In this document: piece by piece, positions 36,525 through 45,334 of the stretch
How positions within the stretch are numbered: position 1 is the stretch's first letter
Layout: the number at the start of each line of letters is the position of its first letter
Origin: Psychromonas marina
GTDB taxonomy: Bacteria; Pseudomonadota; Gammaproteobacteria; Enterobacterales; Psychromonadaceae
Reading direction: 5' to 3'
Length of the DNA: 64,000 bases
Assembly: GCF_030161115.1 (NCBI RefSeq)
Contig: NZ_BSPQ01000019.1
Location: forward strand, 120,569 to 184,568
Program-made: the position numbers and the translations under genes
Notes under the pieces: generated by a model
Database searches by the model: none
What the model was told of the DNA's origin: nothing
What the model saw: only the letters and a program-made list of their open reading frames with translations

Positions 36525-37010
36525 ATGAAGTCAAACACTTCAATTCTGCTTTCTATCGCCGTTGCGATTTTAGGTTATATCATTATTAGTTTTGCTGCTT
36601 TAACGATTCCAGCAGGTATTTCATTTGCAATTGGTGCTATCGTGACAGGATTCACGATACATTTCATCAAAACAGGGAAGTCTACAAGTTCAACTGACTC
36701 TGCCGATTCGGCTATGCCTGAAGGTGACTTTGCTACAACCACACTTTACGTAGGTAACTTACCTTACCGTGCAAATGAGATGGCTATACGTACTCTTTTT
36801 GCAGAACAAGGAAAAGTGCTTTCTGTTCGTCTTATGAAAGACAAACATACGGGTAAACGTCGTGGCTTTGGTTTTGTAGAAATGCCAGAACAAGATGCAC
36901 AACAAGCGATTAATGCATTAAATGAAAAAGAGTTCCAAGATCGCTCTTTAAAAGTACGTGAAGCGAATGAACGTGCTCCTCGTACAGAGCAACAAAATAA
37001 TGATGTTTAA
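36525..37010 (+). CDS. Membrane-anchored RRM-type RNA-binding protein
   Basis: 161 residues. The first 50 hold two hydrophobic segments (about 6-28 and 30-48) that should place the protein in the inner membrane; after a Ser/Asp-rich linker a single RRM domain follows (about 72-150) with RNP2 'LYVGNL' and RNP1 'KRRGFGFVEM'. The tail is charged. Stand-alone bacterial RRM proteins bind RNA and are often cold-related; here RNA binding would occur at the membrane. Function is unknown. Ribosome site 'GAGG' in a T-rich leader; strong terminator downstream. Confidence 0.9.
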   Translation: MKSNTSILLSIAVAILGYIIISFAALTIPAGISFAIGAIVTGFTIHFIKTGKSTSSTDSADSAMPEGDFATTTLYVGNLPYRANEMAIRTLFAEQGKVLSVRLMKDKHTGKRRGFGFVEMPEQDAQQAINALNEKEFQDRSLKVREANERAPRTEQQNNDV

Positions 37011-37040
37011 TATTTAAACTGCTGCAATAAATAATTAAAC

Positions 37041-37067
37041 AAAAAACGCCCAACTGGGCGTTTTTTT
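37041..37067. terminator. Bidirectional terminator between RRM gene and ptrB
   Basis: Six A, CGCCCA-AC-TGGGCG, seven T. Stands between the converging RRM-protein and oligopeptidase genes. Confidence 0.9.
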
Positions 37068-37087
37068 ATAGTTACAAAATAGTATGC

Positions 37088-39148
37088 TTATTTTGCTAAA
37101 TTAATTAAAAAGGCAAACTCTCTTGCCGTATCTTCAAAGTGTTTAAAACGTCCTGATTTCCCTCCATGCCCTGCTTCCATATCAGTATATAAAAGTAGTT
37201 GGTTATCATCACTCTTCACATCTCGTAACTTAGCAACCCATTTAGCAGGCTCCCAATATTGTACTTGCGAATCATGTAAGCCAGTAGTTACTAACATGCT
37301 TGGATAATCTTGTTTTGTCACTTGATCATAAGGACTGTAAGAGAGCATATAATGATAATAGGTTTCATCATTAGGATTCCCCCATTCATCGTACTCACCT
37401 GTCGTTAATGGAATAGACTCATCCAGCATCGTAGAAACCACATCAACAAAAGGAACCGCGGCAACAATACCTTTATATAGCTCCGGTGCTTGGTTAATAA
37501 TCGCACCCATTAATAATCCACCAGCACTGCCGCCCATTGCAAAAAGGCGTTCCTTATCACCATAGCCCTGTTCGACTAAGCTTTTAGATACATCCACAAA
37601 GTCATTAAAGGTATTTTGCTTTTTAAGTAACTTACCCGTTTCATACCACTCCCGGCCAAGCTCTTCACCACCACGGATATGTGCAACGGCATAAACAAAA
37701 CCACGATCTAACAAACTTAAGTTCGCACTACTAAAACCGATATCCATGCTGTAACCATAAGAGCCGTAAGCATAAACGAGTAAGGGGTTATTATGGTTAA
37801 AATGACTTTTATGATAAACCAAAGAAACAGGGACTTTGATACCATCACGTGCCGTGACCCAAACACGCTCACTTTGGTACTGATCGCTCGTAAAAACAGC
37901 GCCCTCAGGCGTTTCCATCACTTGGCTCTGTTTTAATAACGTCGTTTCCCCAGAATTAAGATCTAACTCATAAATCGTAGAGGGGGTAGTAAAAGAGGTA
38001 TATTGATAGCGGAATTTAGTCGTAGCAGGATCGGGATTATAGTGGCTAAACACGGTATAAACCGGATCATTAAAGGCTAAGATGGTCGACTCGCCCGTTA
38101 GATGATTGATTTGACGCAATTGTGGTAGGCCAGCATGACGTTCCTCAACGATTAACCATTCATTAAGTAACTCATAACCTTCCAATAACGTATCTTCACG
38201 CGCTTCAATAAGGGTTTTCCAAGCAGAACAATCAGTTTGAGTCAGCTGCGTAGAGGTTTGTAGAGCAAAGTTTTTACCACTATGGTTGCTGCGTATATAA
38301 AATTTATCTTGGAAATGGTCGATGCTGTATTCGTGATCGCGTTGGCGTGGCATAAAGCTAACAAAATCACCCTCGGGGTTATTTGCATCTAAAATCAGAC
38401 ACTCTGAAGTTTGTGTGCTATCGATACAAATAACCAGATATTGCTCTGAACGAGTTTTATAAAGGTTCACATAAAACGTATCATCAAACTCTTCATAAAT
38501 AAGCTGATCATTATTTATATCATCACCTAAAATATGGCGATATACACGATAGGGTAATAATGTTTCTGGGTGCTTTTTAACGTAAAAAATAGTTTTATTA
38601 TCATTTGCCCAAACTACATCGGAAATATCTTCAATAACATCATTCAGATCGTCACCGTTTTGTAAGTCTTTAATACGCAGCGTGTACTGGCGTCGACTCA
38701 CTGTATCTTCAGAATACGCCATCAACATTGAGTTTGGTGAAAGTGACAAATCACCCAATTGATAAAACTCATGGCCTTCTGCACGTTGATTACAATCTAA
38801 GAAAATCTGCTCAGGTGCATCCATGGTGCCTTCATAGCGACAATAAACAGTGTAATCTTTGCCTTCATCATAACGAGAAACATACCAGAAACCTTTCTTA
38901 AAATAGGGAACCGATTCGAGCTCAGGTTCTTGGCGAGCGACCATCTCTTCATATAGCGAGGTTTGCAATGCTTGCAATGGTTGCAACTGCTGTTCGGTAT
39001 AGTTATTTTCCTGATCTAAGTACTCAAGCACTTCTGGGTTTTCACGGTTATCGTCGCGCAACCAAAAGTAATCATCGGAACGCTGATGATGATGAATTTC
39101 ATGGGTGTGGTTTTTCTTCTTCGCAATCGGTGCAGGCATTGTTGTCAT
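37088..39148 (-). CDS. ptrB: Oligopeptidase B
   Basis: 686 residues; cytosolic serine peptidase of the prolyl oligopeptidase family that cuts short peptides after Arg or Lys. Seven-bladed propeller (about 70-400), then an alpha/beta hydrolase with catalytic Ser in 'MGGSAGGLLMG', Asp in 'HDSQVQYWEP' and His in 'AGHGGKSGR'. Same length as E. coli PtrB (686). Isolated gene; alternative ATG at 39139. Confidence 0.97.
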   Translation of the reverse strand: MTTMPAPIAKKKNHTHEIHHHQRSDDYFWLRDDNRENPEVLEYLDQENNYTEQQLQPLQALQTSLYEEMVARQEPELESVPYFKKGFWYVSRYDEGKDYTVYCRYEGTMDAPEQIFLDCNQRAEGHEFYQLGDLSLSPNSMLMAYSEDTVSRRQYTLRIKDLQNGDDLNDVIEDISDVVWANDNKTIFYVKKHPETLLPYRVYRHILGDDINNDQLIYEEFDDTFYVNLYKTRSEQYLVICIDSTQTSECLILDANNPEGDFVSFMPRQRDHEYSIDHFQDKFYIRSNHSGKNFALQTSTQLTQTDCSAWKTLIEAREDTLLEGYELLNEWLIVEERHAGLPQLRQINHLTGESTILAFNDPVYTVFSHYNPDPATTKFRYQYTSFTTPSTIYELDLNSGETTLLKQSQVMETPEGAVFTSDQYQSERVWVTARDGIKVPVSLVYHKSHFNHNNPLLVYAYGSYGYSMDIGFSSANLSLLDRGFVYAVAHIRGGEELGREWYETGKLLKKQNTFNDFVDVSKSLVEQGYGDKERLFAMGGSAGGLLMGAIINQAPELYKGIVAAVPFVDVVSTMLDESIPLTTGEYDEWGNPNDETYYHYMLSYSPYDQVTKQDYPSMLVTTGLHDSQVQYWEPAKWVAKLRDVKSDDNQLLLYTDMEAGHGGKSGRFKHFEDTAREFAFLINLAK

Positions 39149-39590
39149 ATGAAGTGCTCATTGAAAATAGAGTTGGGACAGGAGGTAATAGTACCATAGC
39201 TATCGAACAACATGCTTCCTGATGAATGACCTGCGAATATAAAAACAACCAACAAAATACAAAAAGTTATTTATAAATAACAGCTTATATTGATAAATTT
39301 ACACATAACAAACAACGATAAAATAATGATAAAAATATAAAGCAACAACATCAAAAGATCGTACGAATTTAAAGCGAGTCAAAATAAACCTTAACGTTAG
39401 CAAAAAAAGATCATTTGAAATAAAGAAGAGTTTAGGCTGGAAAATAAAGGCAGATAACAATAAATCTCAGTTCAGAGATCACAGGAAAACGCTAAAAAAA
39501 AATCCGATGAGAGCGACTCATCGGATTTTATTTTTCTCAGATTAGCTCAATAGAGCTAACCTTTCCACGGTAATTTTTACCATGGCAATA
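39149..39590. other. 442-bp spacer between ptrB and the porin gene
   Basis: Holds the ptrB promoter region and the porin terminator (39493-39535). A second small hairpin (CCACGGTAA/TTACCATGG, one mismatch) is at about 39566-39586 next to the porin stop. No gene. Confidence 0.6.
39493..39535 (-). terminator. Strong terminator downstream of porin gene
   Basis: AAATCCGATGAG / CTCATCGGATTT stem with a 5-nt loop, eight or more T following on the minus strand and ATTTTT on the plus strand. Confidence 0.9.
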
Positions 39591-40538
39591 TTAGAATGCT
39601 ACTTGTACACCCGCAGCATAACCAACTTCAGTATCATCCATATCATTACCACCAACCTCAATATATGTATTTACTTTACTTGTAAATTCATATGAAAGGT
39701 TTACGTAGTAACCCAGTATACCTTCACCTGTAGTTGCCTCCATATCACTATAAGCAATACCCGCTCCAAACCCTACATTGTTCTCTGCAGCATAAGCGAA
39801 TGAACCACCGTATGAAAGGGAATTATCATCAGAACCGTTATCAGTGCCCGCAACTGTCAGCGCAAGTGCTAAAGCATCTAACTGGTAACGTCCTTCTACC
39901 GTGTAGTTTGAAACGGTATTAGTTGGAAGGCCGTCAGTAGTATTATTAGGAACTTTAGTCACTTCCGCTTGTCCATAAAATACAGTGAAATCGAAATCAG
40001 CAACACGGAAACCAAAGTTAGCATCAACTGCATATTCGTTTGTTGTTTCTTCTAGCTCAGTATTCATCAAGTAAGCAATACCACCGTAGACATTACCATG
40101 ATCGATTTTGTATTTAATAACTTGGAAGCCAGAGTTTTTGTCTTGCTCGTAAAAGTTTTGGAAACCAAACTGGTAATCGTTACCGATGCCGGCGTCATCA
40201 TAGATCGTCGCTTGTTTACCGATCGTTAATGTACCCGTTCTATCTGATTTGATACCTACAAATGTATCACCTAGTGATACGTCACCATCTTCACCTGAAA
40301 ACTCAAGTACACCACCAACAGTGTAACCATTACCCAAATCATAGCCAAGACCAAAACCAAAATCGGCATCATCGATATGAATAACCACATCTGTATCTTC
40401 AGAAGTCGTATTTAAAAAACCAACTTCAATATCACCGTATACGTTAACCTGAACACCATCTGCTTCATAGATAGTCGCGGCCTGTGCTGTGGTTGCGAAT
40501 AAACCTGTCACTGCTAATGCTAATATTGTCTTTTTCAT
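39591..40538 (-). CDS. Outer membrane porin, OmpU/Gram-negative porin type
   Basis: 315 residues from ATG 40538, preceded by AAGGGAAG; the frame extends 9 codons further but this start gives a clean signal peptide ('MKKTILALAVTGLFATTAQA'). Mature part 'ATIYEADGVQVNVYGDIEVGF' is the general porin first strand, followed by alternating beta strands with acidic loops and ending in an aromatic 'YAAGVQVAF', needed for BAM insertion. Trimeric general diffusion porin expected. Not LamB. Own promoter and terminator; no operon partner. Confidence 0.92.
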   Translation of the reverse strand: MKKTILALAVTGLFATTAQAATIYEADGVQVNVYGDIEVGFLNTTSEDTDVVIHIDDADFGFGLGYDLGNGYTVGGVLEFSGEDGDVSLGDTFVGIKSDRTGTLTIGKQATIYDDAGIGNDYQFGFQNFYEQDKNSGFQVIKYKIDHGNVYGGIAYLMNTELEETTNEYAVDANFGFRVADFDFTVFYGQAEVTKVPNNTTDGLPTNTVSNYTVEGRYQLDALALALTVAGTDNGSDDNSLSYGGSFAYAAENNVGFGAGIAYSDMEATTGEGILGYYVNLSYEFTSKVNTYIEVGGNDMDDTEVGYAAGVQVAF

Positions 40539-40752
40539 GTTACTTCCCTTTAGTGTAAATGACATACTATTTATGTACGTTCTATTTAAATTCTAAAAAA
40601 CAACTGAAGCCACTAGGTGAATTAATCACCAGCAACTGCGAGCAAATTCAGCATAAAGGGGGTTAACGGGGATCGCTACAAAACAAAAGGGGAATTTTGC
40701 TTTAGCTCACAAAAAGAACACCTACAACGAAAAAAATCGTGAAGTGCGTCAA

Positions 40753-40775
40753 CAAAAATACAGCGTAAAACGCTG
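40753..40775 (-). terminator. Small terminator after the YkgJ-like gene
   Basis: CAGCGT-TTT-ACGCTG followed on the minus strand by TATTTTTG, 17 nt past the stop at 40792. Confidence 0.65.
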
Positions 40776-40791
40776 AAATTGTGTACAGATA

Positions 40792-41049
40792 TTAGGTTGG
40801 GCTCGTTTCTATCTCTAAAATAGAGATTAATTGCAGTGCCTCTTCTCTACTTGTTCCACAAACATCTAAGTTTGCTTTAAAGCCATCGCATAATGCAGGT
40901 CTTTCAGGTAGACCAAATATTTTACACCTATAATCCTCTCCCAGGTTTAAACAACGAACACCCGCAGGTTTTCCGTTGGGCATATTAGGTAAAGCACTTT
41001 GAATAGATGGGGCAATACAACATGCCCCGCAACTTTCTCTACACTGCAT
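40792..41049 (-). CDS. YkgJ-family cysteine-cluster protein
   Basis: 85 residues from ATG 41049. 'MQCRESCGACCIAPSIQSALP' then 'MPNGKPAGVRCLNLGEDYRCKIFGLPERPALC' and a later Cys: the CxxxCxxCC + C pattern of the YkgJ/UPF0153 zinc- or iron-cluster family, probably a metal- or Fe-S-binding protein of unknown role. The frame is open to 41079 from a TTG, but the ATG matches the family start. Confidence 0.88.
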   Translation of the reverse strand: MQCRESCGACCIAPSIQSALPNMPNGKPAGVRCLNLGEDYRCKIFGLPERPALCDGFKANLDVCGTSREEALQLISILEIETSPT

Positions 41050-41163
41050 AAAACTACTCGATATGGTTATGGATAACAAAAAAGCGCAGTATACTTATTT
41101 GCTACTATTTAGAAATAGATAAATACGCCATATCGACTAAACACCACTTAAACTAGGTAACTG

Positions 41164-41592
41164 TTACTCAACTCCAACCTGATCCACTTTAATTTTAATC
41201 GGTGAAGCTATTCCCACTTCAAAGGGATTGATATGGGAGGTTGAAGTAAATATCAATTTATCTTCTAATCTAATTGAGGCTCTCAAGTTATAACGTCGAT
41301 TAGCTTTTATTCGCTTGGTCGGGAAGGTAACTTGTAAAGCATAAGGTGGCGTATTTTTAATCTCTCTTGTTGTGCTGCTAATCAACTCTGAAGCAACATC
41401 CATTTTAGAGACATCTTCTAAACGCACTTCCAACTCAGCGCCATCAGGTAATAACATTTTTTGAGTATAATAAACTTCAGTTTCTAATAAACTCAGTGCA
41501 TCATCAGAGGTTGCATTGTCGCTACTTTTATCGCAGCCACTCACCAATACAGCCACAAAAATCATCAATAACGGAATTATTTTTTTTCTCAA
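41164..41592 (-). CDS. YbaY-family lipoprotein
   Basis: 142 residues. Lipoprotein signal ends 'IFVAVLVSGC' (lipobox VSG/C), so lipid attachment at Cys20 is expected. The body 'YTQKMLLPDGAELEVRLEDVSKMD' to 'RRYNLRASIRLEDKLIFTS' matches the YbaY/YscW-like domain. Function unknown; E. coli YbaY is an uncharacterised outer membrane lipoprotein. Start is TTG 41592 with AGAGG 8 nt upstream; the next ATG falls inside the signal peptide. Divergent from greB. Confidence 0.85.
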   Translation of the reverse strand: MRKKIIPLLMIFVAVLVSGCDKSSDNATSDDALSLLETEVYYTQKMLLPDGAELEVRLEDVSKMDVASELISSTTREIKNTPPYALQVTFPTKRIKANRRYNLRASIRLEDKLIFTSTSHINPFEVGIASPIKIKVDQVGVE

Positions 41593-41704
41593 CTTTCAAA
41601 CCTCTAAACCCTATTTCAAAAGATTAGAGCGTAGGATATTAAAATAGTTCAATTGATTAGCAAAAAAAGTTATCTTAATGGCTAAAAAAGAGGAATAAAA
41701 AACA

Positions 41705-42199
41705 TTGCGAACTGACCTAATTACCCCCGAAGGCTTTGATAACCTTAAAAAAGAGCTTAATTACCTGTGGCAAGAGTATCGCCCAGAAATCACCGAGAAA
41801 GTGGCATGGGCAGCTAGTTTGGGTGACCGTTCTGAGAATGCTGATTACAAAGAAAATAAACGTTTATTACGCCAAATCGATTCTCGTATTCGCTTTTTAA
41901 ATAAGCGTATAGAAACATTAACCATCGTGTTACCTAACAAACAACAAGCAGGAAAAGTGTTTTTTGGCGCATGGGTAGATATAGAAAATGAGCAGGGAGA
42001 ACAGAAGCGCTTTAAAATTGTTGGGCCAGATGAGATATATCAACGTGGTGTAATAGAGCAACGTAAAGATTATATCTCCATCGATAGTCCGATGGCTCGC
42101 GCGTTATTAAAAAAAGAGGTTGATGATGAGGCGTTAGTTAATACACCAAATGGCCTTACCACTTGGTATATCAACACAATAAACTATGACTTTGTTTAG
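41705..42199 (+). CDS. greB: Transcript cleavage factor GreB
   Basis: 164 residues; binds the RNA polymerase secondary channel and stimulates cleavage of backtracked RNA. N-terminal coiled coil with the active acidic tip ('LGDRSENADYKENK') and C-terminal FKBP-like domain ('GKVFFGAWVDIENE', 'DYISIDSPMARALLKKEVDDEALVNTP'). A segment 'YQRGVIEQRKDY' is about 6 residues longer than in E. coli GreB. Start codon is TTG at 41705 (AGAGG about 12 nt before): it aligns with the usual first residue 'M-TxLIT' and no ATG is available before the tip. Confidence 0.96.
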   Translation: MRTDLITPEGFDNLKKELNYLWQEYRPEITEKVAWAASLGDRSENADYKENKRLLRQIDSRIRFLNKRIETLTIVLPNKQQAGKVFFGAWVDIENEQGEQKRFKIVGPDEIYQRGVIEQRKDYISIDSPMARALLKKEVDDEALVNTPNGLTTWYINTINYDFV

Positions 42200-42208
42200 T
42201 GGGGGAGA

Positions 42209-42436
42209 TTAACTGTCTAGCAGATCGTAATCGTCTCCGAGTAACTCTTTAAGACGATTTTTCTCTTTTATTTCTTCGATATTACGACGTACCTTCCCTC
42301 GTTCAGCACCGCTATTTTTCTTTCTCGCTTGCTGTTCAATAAATTCAATATGTTCATCAGTATGATCTTCTAGCCACTCACTGATTTCAGAATCTGACGC
42401 ATCATTTGAGAGATGCTCTTTGTTTCGATTTCCCAT
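42209..42436 (-). CDS. Small charged protein, function unknown (PA3496-like?)
   Basis: 75 residues, very hydrophilic: an acidic first half ('SEISEWLEDHTDEHIEFIEQQ') and a basic-then-acidic tail ('KVRRNIEEIKEKNRLKELLGDDYD'). The 'RR.IEE..EKNRLKELL' segment resembles the small PA3496-type proteins, but I am not sure. No signal or membrane segment. Its stop lies 10 nt from the convergent greB stop. Start ATG has GGAGTG nearby. Confidence 0.65.
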   Translation of the reverse strand: MGNRNKEHLSNDASDSEISEWLEDHTDEHIEFIEQQARKKNSGAERGKVRRNIEEIKEKNRLKELLGDDYDLLDS

Positions 42437-43199
42437 ACAACACTCCTATTATAACTTGTTATAAAGCTTATATTTAGCTCGTTATTTAAAAAGCAGGTAA
42501 TACCAACATCACCATTAAGTTAAGCTGACAACATAAATATTGCCACCCCTTTGATTTATATAATCAGGAATAGATCACTGTTTAAGCATCACTACGCCTA
42601 CCTGTAGCTAATGCTACACATTTCCTTTAAATCGCTAGTAACTCCCTTATACAACAACATTTTTAAAATATTTCTCCCCCTTTTGCAACTCTTTTTCACT
42701 TAAAAACAATCCTATTTTAGTAGGCCTCCAGAGTCGATTATCAACACTGAGAGCAAACTCATATTTTTGAAAAAATCTCCCCCTGCTTGATATAACCTCG
42801 CGCCAAAATGCTCGTCTAAACCACTTTTACCTGCTAATAAAATCCAAGTTAATCTACAAACAGTCAAATGCAACGCAGCGCTAAATTCTTCGCTAACCAC
42901 GGCTATTTTTTAGGCAGCACTGTTTTATAAAATGTCAGTTTATCACTGCTATCAGGCCGGATGATTCAGCAGATGCCATTGAGACATCACATTCCATACT
43001 CTCTTTTTGCGTTAATCACTTTGCAGTAATTTTTAATCTTTGTCCCTCACAGTTGAGCATGTCTGATATCTGATACCACTAGCCTGCATCATATGCGATA
43101 CCCACCGATTAATTCCCTCAGCAACGATTAATATATCTACTATTTCAATTTTTATATTCATATCTACAATAAAAGAGAGCAATTAAAAGAGTAAACATT
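42437..43199. other. 763-bp gene-free spacer upstream of glpQ
   Basis: AT-rich with no gene I can support. A 62-codon GTG frame (42712-42900, minus) has no recognisable family. A C-tract TCTCCCCCTTTT at 42672-42683 resembles the C-rich mal motifs but is more than 500 nt from glpQ. Confidence 0.5.
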
Positions 43200-44186
43200 A
43201 TGTCCACAAAAATAGTGATAGCACATCGAGGCGCTTGTGGGTATTTACCTGAACATAGTATGGAAGCCAAAGCGATGGCACATGCGATGAATAGTGATTA
43301 TATCGAGCAAGATGTGGTGATGAGTAAGGATGATCAATTAGTCGTACTACACGATCATTTTTTAGATGGCGTGACCAATGTAGCAGATGTTTTTCCACAA
43401 CGCGCCCGAGACGATGGTCGATTTTACGTCATAGACTTTACATTGAGTGAGATGCAATCATTGCAGATGACAGAAGCTTTTATCGCCCCGGATCAAGCAA
43501 TCTATCCTGCGCGATTTCCACTTTGGCAGTCTCGCTTTCGAGTTCATACCCTTGCACAAGAGATTGAACTAATTCAAGGCCTCAATAAAAGCCGCAACAA
43601 GAAAATTGGCATCTACCCAGAGATAAAAGCCCCCGCTTTTCATCGTTTTGAGGGCAAGGATATCTCTGTAGCCCTATTAAAGGTGTTAAAAAAATATGGC
43701 TATCAAAAACAATCTGATCCTATTTTCCTGCAATGTTTTGACCCCAATGAGTTAAAACGGATTAAATATAAACTATTTAACCTGATGGATATGCAATTAA
43801 GATTAGTGCAATTGATTCCTAAAACAGAGTGGCAGGAGACCTGTGTTTATGTTGATGGCAAAGTAATTAATTATGATTATGACTGGATGTTTGAAAACGG
43901 GGCAATGCAACAAATCAGTAATTATGCCGATGCGATTGGACCATGGTTTCCATTTATCATTGATCCAGGTTCGACCAAACACAATTTACTACTTACCCAA
44001 CTCACAGCGCAAGCACACCAACACAAACTACAAGTGCACCCTTTCACTCTTCGTGCTGATAAAGGTGAAGTACCTGATTATGCAGAGAGCTTTGAAGAGT
44101 TGCTCACCCTTTTCTATTTCAACGCTGATGTTGATGGATTATTTACTGATTTTCCAGATGTAGCAGTGAAGTTATTGAGAGATTAA
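43200..44186 (+). CDS. glpQ: Glycerophosphodiester phosphodiesterase, GlpQ type without signal peptide
   Basis: 328 residues; hydrolyses glycerophosphodiesters to glycerol 3-phosphate and an alcohol. GDPD signature 'IAHRGACGYLPEHSMEAKAMA' at the very start, catalytic 'HRG' and 'LHDHFLD' His, metal-site 'YPEIKAP', and long similarity to periplasmic E. coli GlpQ through 'VDGLFTDFPDVAVK'. Unlike that enzyme it begins at the catalytic domain (MSTKIVIAHRG) with no signal peptide, so it is probably cytosolic. No in-frame upstream start is visible. Stand-alone gene. Confidence 0.93.
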   Translation: MSTKIVIAHRGACGYLPEHSMEAKAMAHAMNSDYIEQDVVMSKDDQLVVLHDHFLDGVTNVADVFPQRARDDGRFYVIDFTLSEMQSLQMTEAFIAPDQAIYPARFPLWQSRFRVHTLAQEIELIQGLNKSRNKKIGIYPEIKAPAFHRFEGKDISVALLKVLKKYGYQKQSDPIFLQCFDPNELKRIKYKLFNLMDMQLRLVQLIPKTEWQETCVYVDGKVINYDYDWMFENGAMQQISNYADAIGPWFPFIIDPGSTKHNLLLTQLTAQAHQHKLQVHPFTLRADKGEVPDYAESFEELLTLFYFNADVDGLFTDFPDVAVKLLRD

Positions 44187-44302
44187 AATATGAAAAGTTT
44201 CCTCTATCCAGTACAAGCTAATTTGTAATAGTGAACGACTGAATGAGATTAGCGGTTATTACGAAGAGAAAATCAGGTAAGCGATATATTAGGGGGAAAT
44301 AA

Positions 44303-44334
44303 AAAGCTAACCAAAAAGAAGATTGGTTAGCTTT
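44303..44334. terminator. Bidirectional terminator between glpQ and malG
   Basis: AAAGCTAACCAA-8 nt-TTGGTTAGCTTT, perfect 12-bp stem. On the minus strand it ends in TTTTTATTTCCC, fitting termination of malEFG. Confidence 0.8.
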
Positions 44335-44433
44335 GATAATCATACACATCCGTGTGCGGTTTGCTTTATGAAAAAGAAAGTAGGAGACAAACTAGCCTCG
44401 ATTTTCTCTATTATTAAAATGTATTAACTTTTA

Positions 44434-45324
44434 TTACCCTTTGTTACCACCAGCCGTTAAGCCACCCACTAACCATTTTTGTGCTAATAAAAATACGATA
44501 GTAATCGGTAATGCTGACAACACGGCTGCCGCTGCAAAATCACCCCATAGGTAGTTTTGAGGGTAAAGGTATTGCTGCATACCAACCGCTAAGGTGTATT
44601 TATCAACATCCACTAGCAGAATTGATGCTACCGGTACTTCGGTTATTGCTGCAACAAATGAGAGAATAAAAACCACTGCCAAAATAGGAACAGACAGTGG
44701 CAACAAAATCAACCTAAAGGTCTGCCAGGGAGTTGCACCATCCAGCGATGCGGCTTCTTCAAGTGATTTGTCAATCGTTTCAAAATAGCCTTTGATCGTC
44801 CACACATGCAGTGCGATACCACCAAGGTAGGCAAAGATTAATCCACCATGCGTATTTAGACCAAGGAATGGGATATATTGCCCAACCTTGTCGAATAGTG
44901 CATACAGTGCCACTAACGCAAGTACCGCAGGGAACATTTGGAAAATCAACATCCCTTCTAGCAATACTTTTTTACCTGCAAAGCGCATACGCGCAAAGGC
45001 ATAAGCACAGGTTGTTGATAGCGCTAATACGAAAATCGATGTGATACCAGCGACCTTGATAGAGTTCCATAACCATAATAGAACTGGGAATGGCGGGTTA
45101 GTGATACTGCCATCAGCATTTGTTACCGCTATCCCTAGTGCTAACTTCCAATGCTCTAAGGTGGGATCCGTTGGAATCAATGATCCCGACGCAAAATTAC
45201 CTTCACGAAATGATATCGCGACCACCATTAATAATGGGAAGAGAATCGCTGCACAAAATACCCATAAAAAGAGGTGTGCGAACCAAACACGTTTTTTTTC
45301 ATTTTTAGATTTAACAATCGGCAT
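44434..45324 (-). CDS. malG: Maltose ABC transporter permease MalG
   Basis: 296 residues (E. coli 296), six membrane segments, with the EAA loop '[24 protein letters not shown]' that docks on MalK, and a large periplasmic loop after TM1 ('[19 protein letters not shown]'). Imports maltose/maltodextrins with MalF, MalE and MalK2. Ends '...AGGNKG' like E. coli MalG. Last gene of malE-malF-malG; 10 nt after malF. Confidence 0.98.
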   Translation of the reverse strand: MPIVKSKNEKKRVWFAHLFLWVFCAAILFPLLMVVAISFREGNFASGSLIPTDPTLEHWKLALGIAVTNADGSITNPPFPVLLWLWNSIKVAGITSIFVLALSTTCAYAFARMRFAGKKVLLEGMLIFQMFPAVLALVALYALFDKVGQYIPFLGLNTHGGLIFAYLGGIALHVWTIKGYFETIDKSLEEAASLDGATPWQTFRLILLPLSVPILAVVFILSFVAAITEVPVASILLVDVDKYTLAVGMQQYLYPQNYLWGDFAAAAVLSALPITIVFLLAQKWLVGGLTAGGNKG

Positions 45325-45334
45325 CAGTTACCCC

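Noticed and set aside
39591..40538. Maltoporin LamB for the nearby mal genes
   Set aside because: Length (315) and N-terminal strand fit general porins; LamB is longer (about 420) and differs at the N-terminus.
42712..42900. 62-codon minus-strand frame in the glpQ upstream spacer
   Set aside because: GTG start without ribosome site, no family, mixed composition; noted as part of a gene-free stretch.
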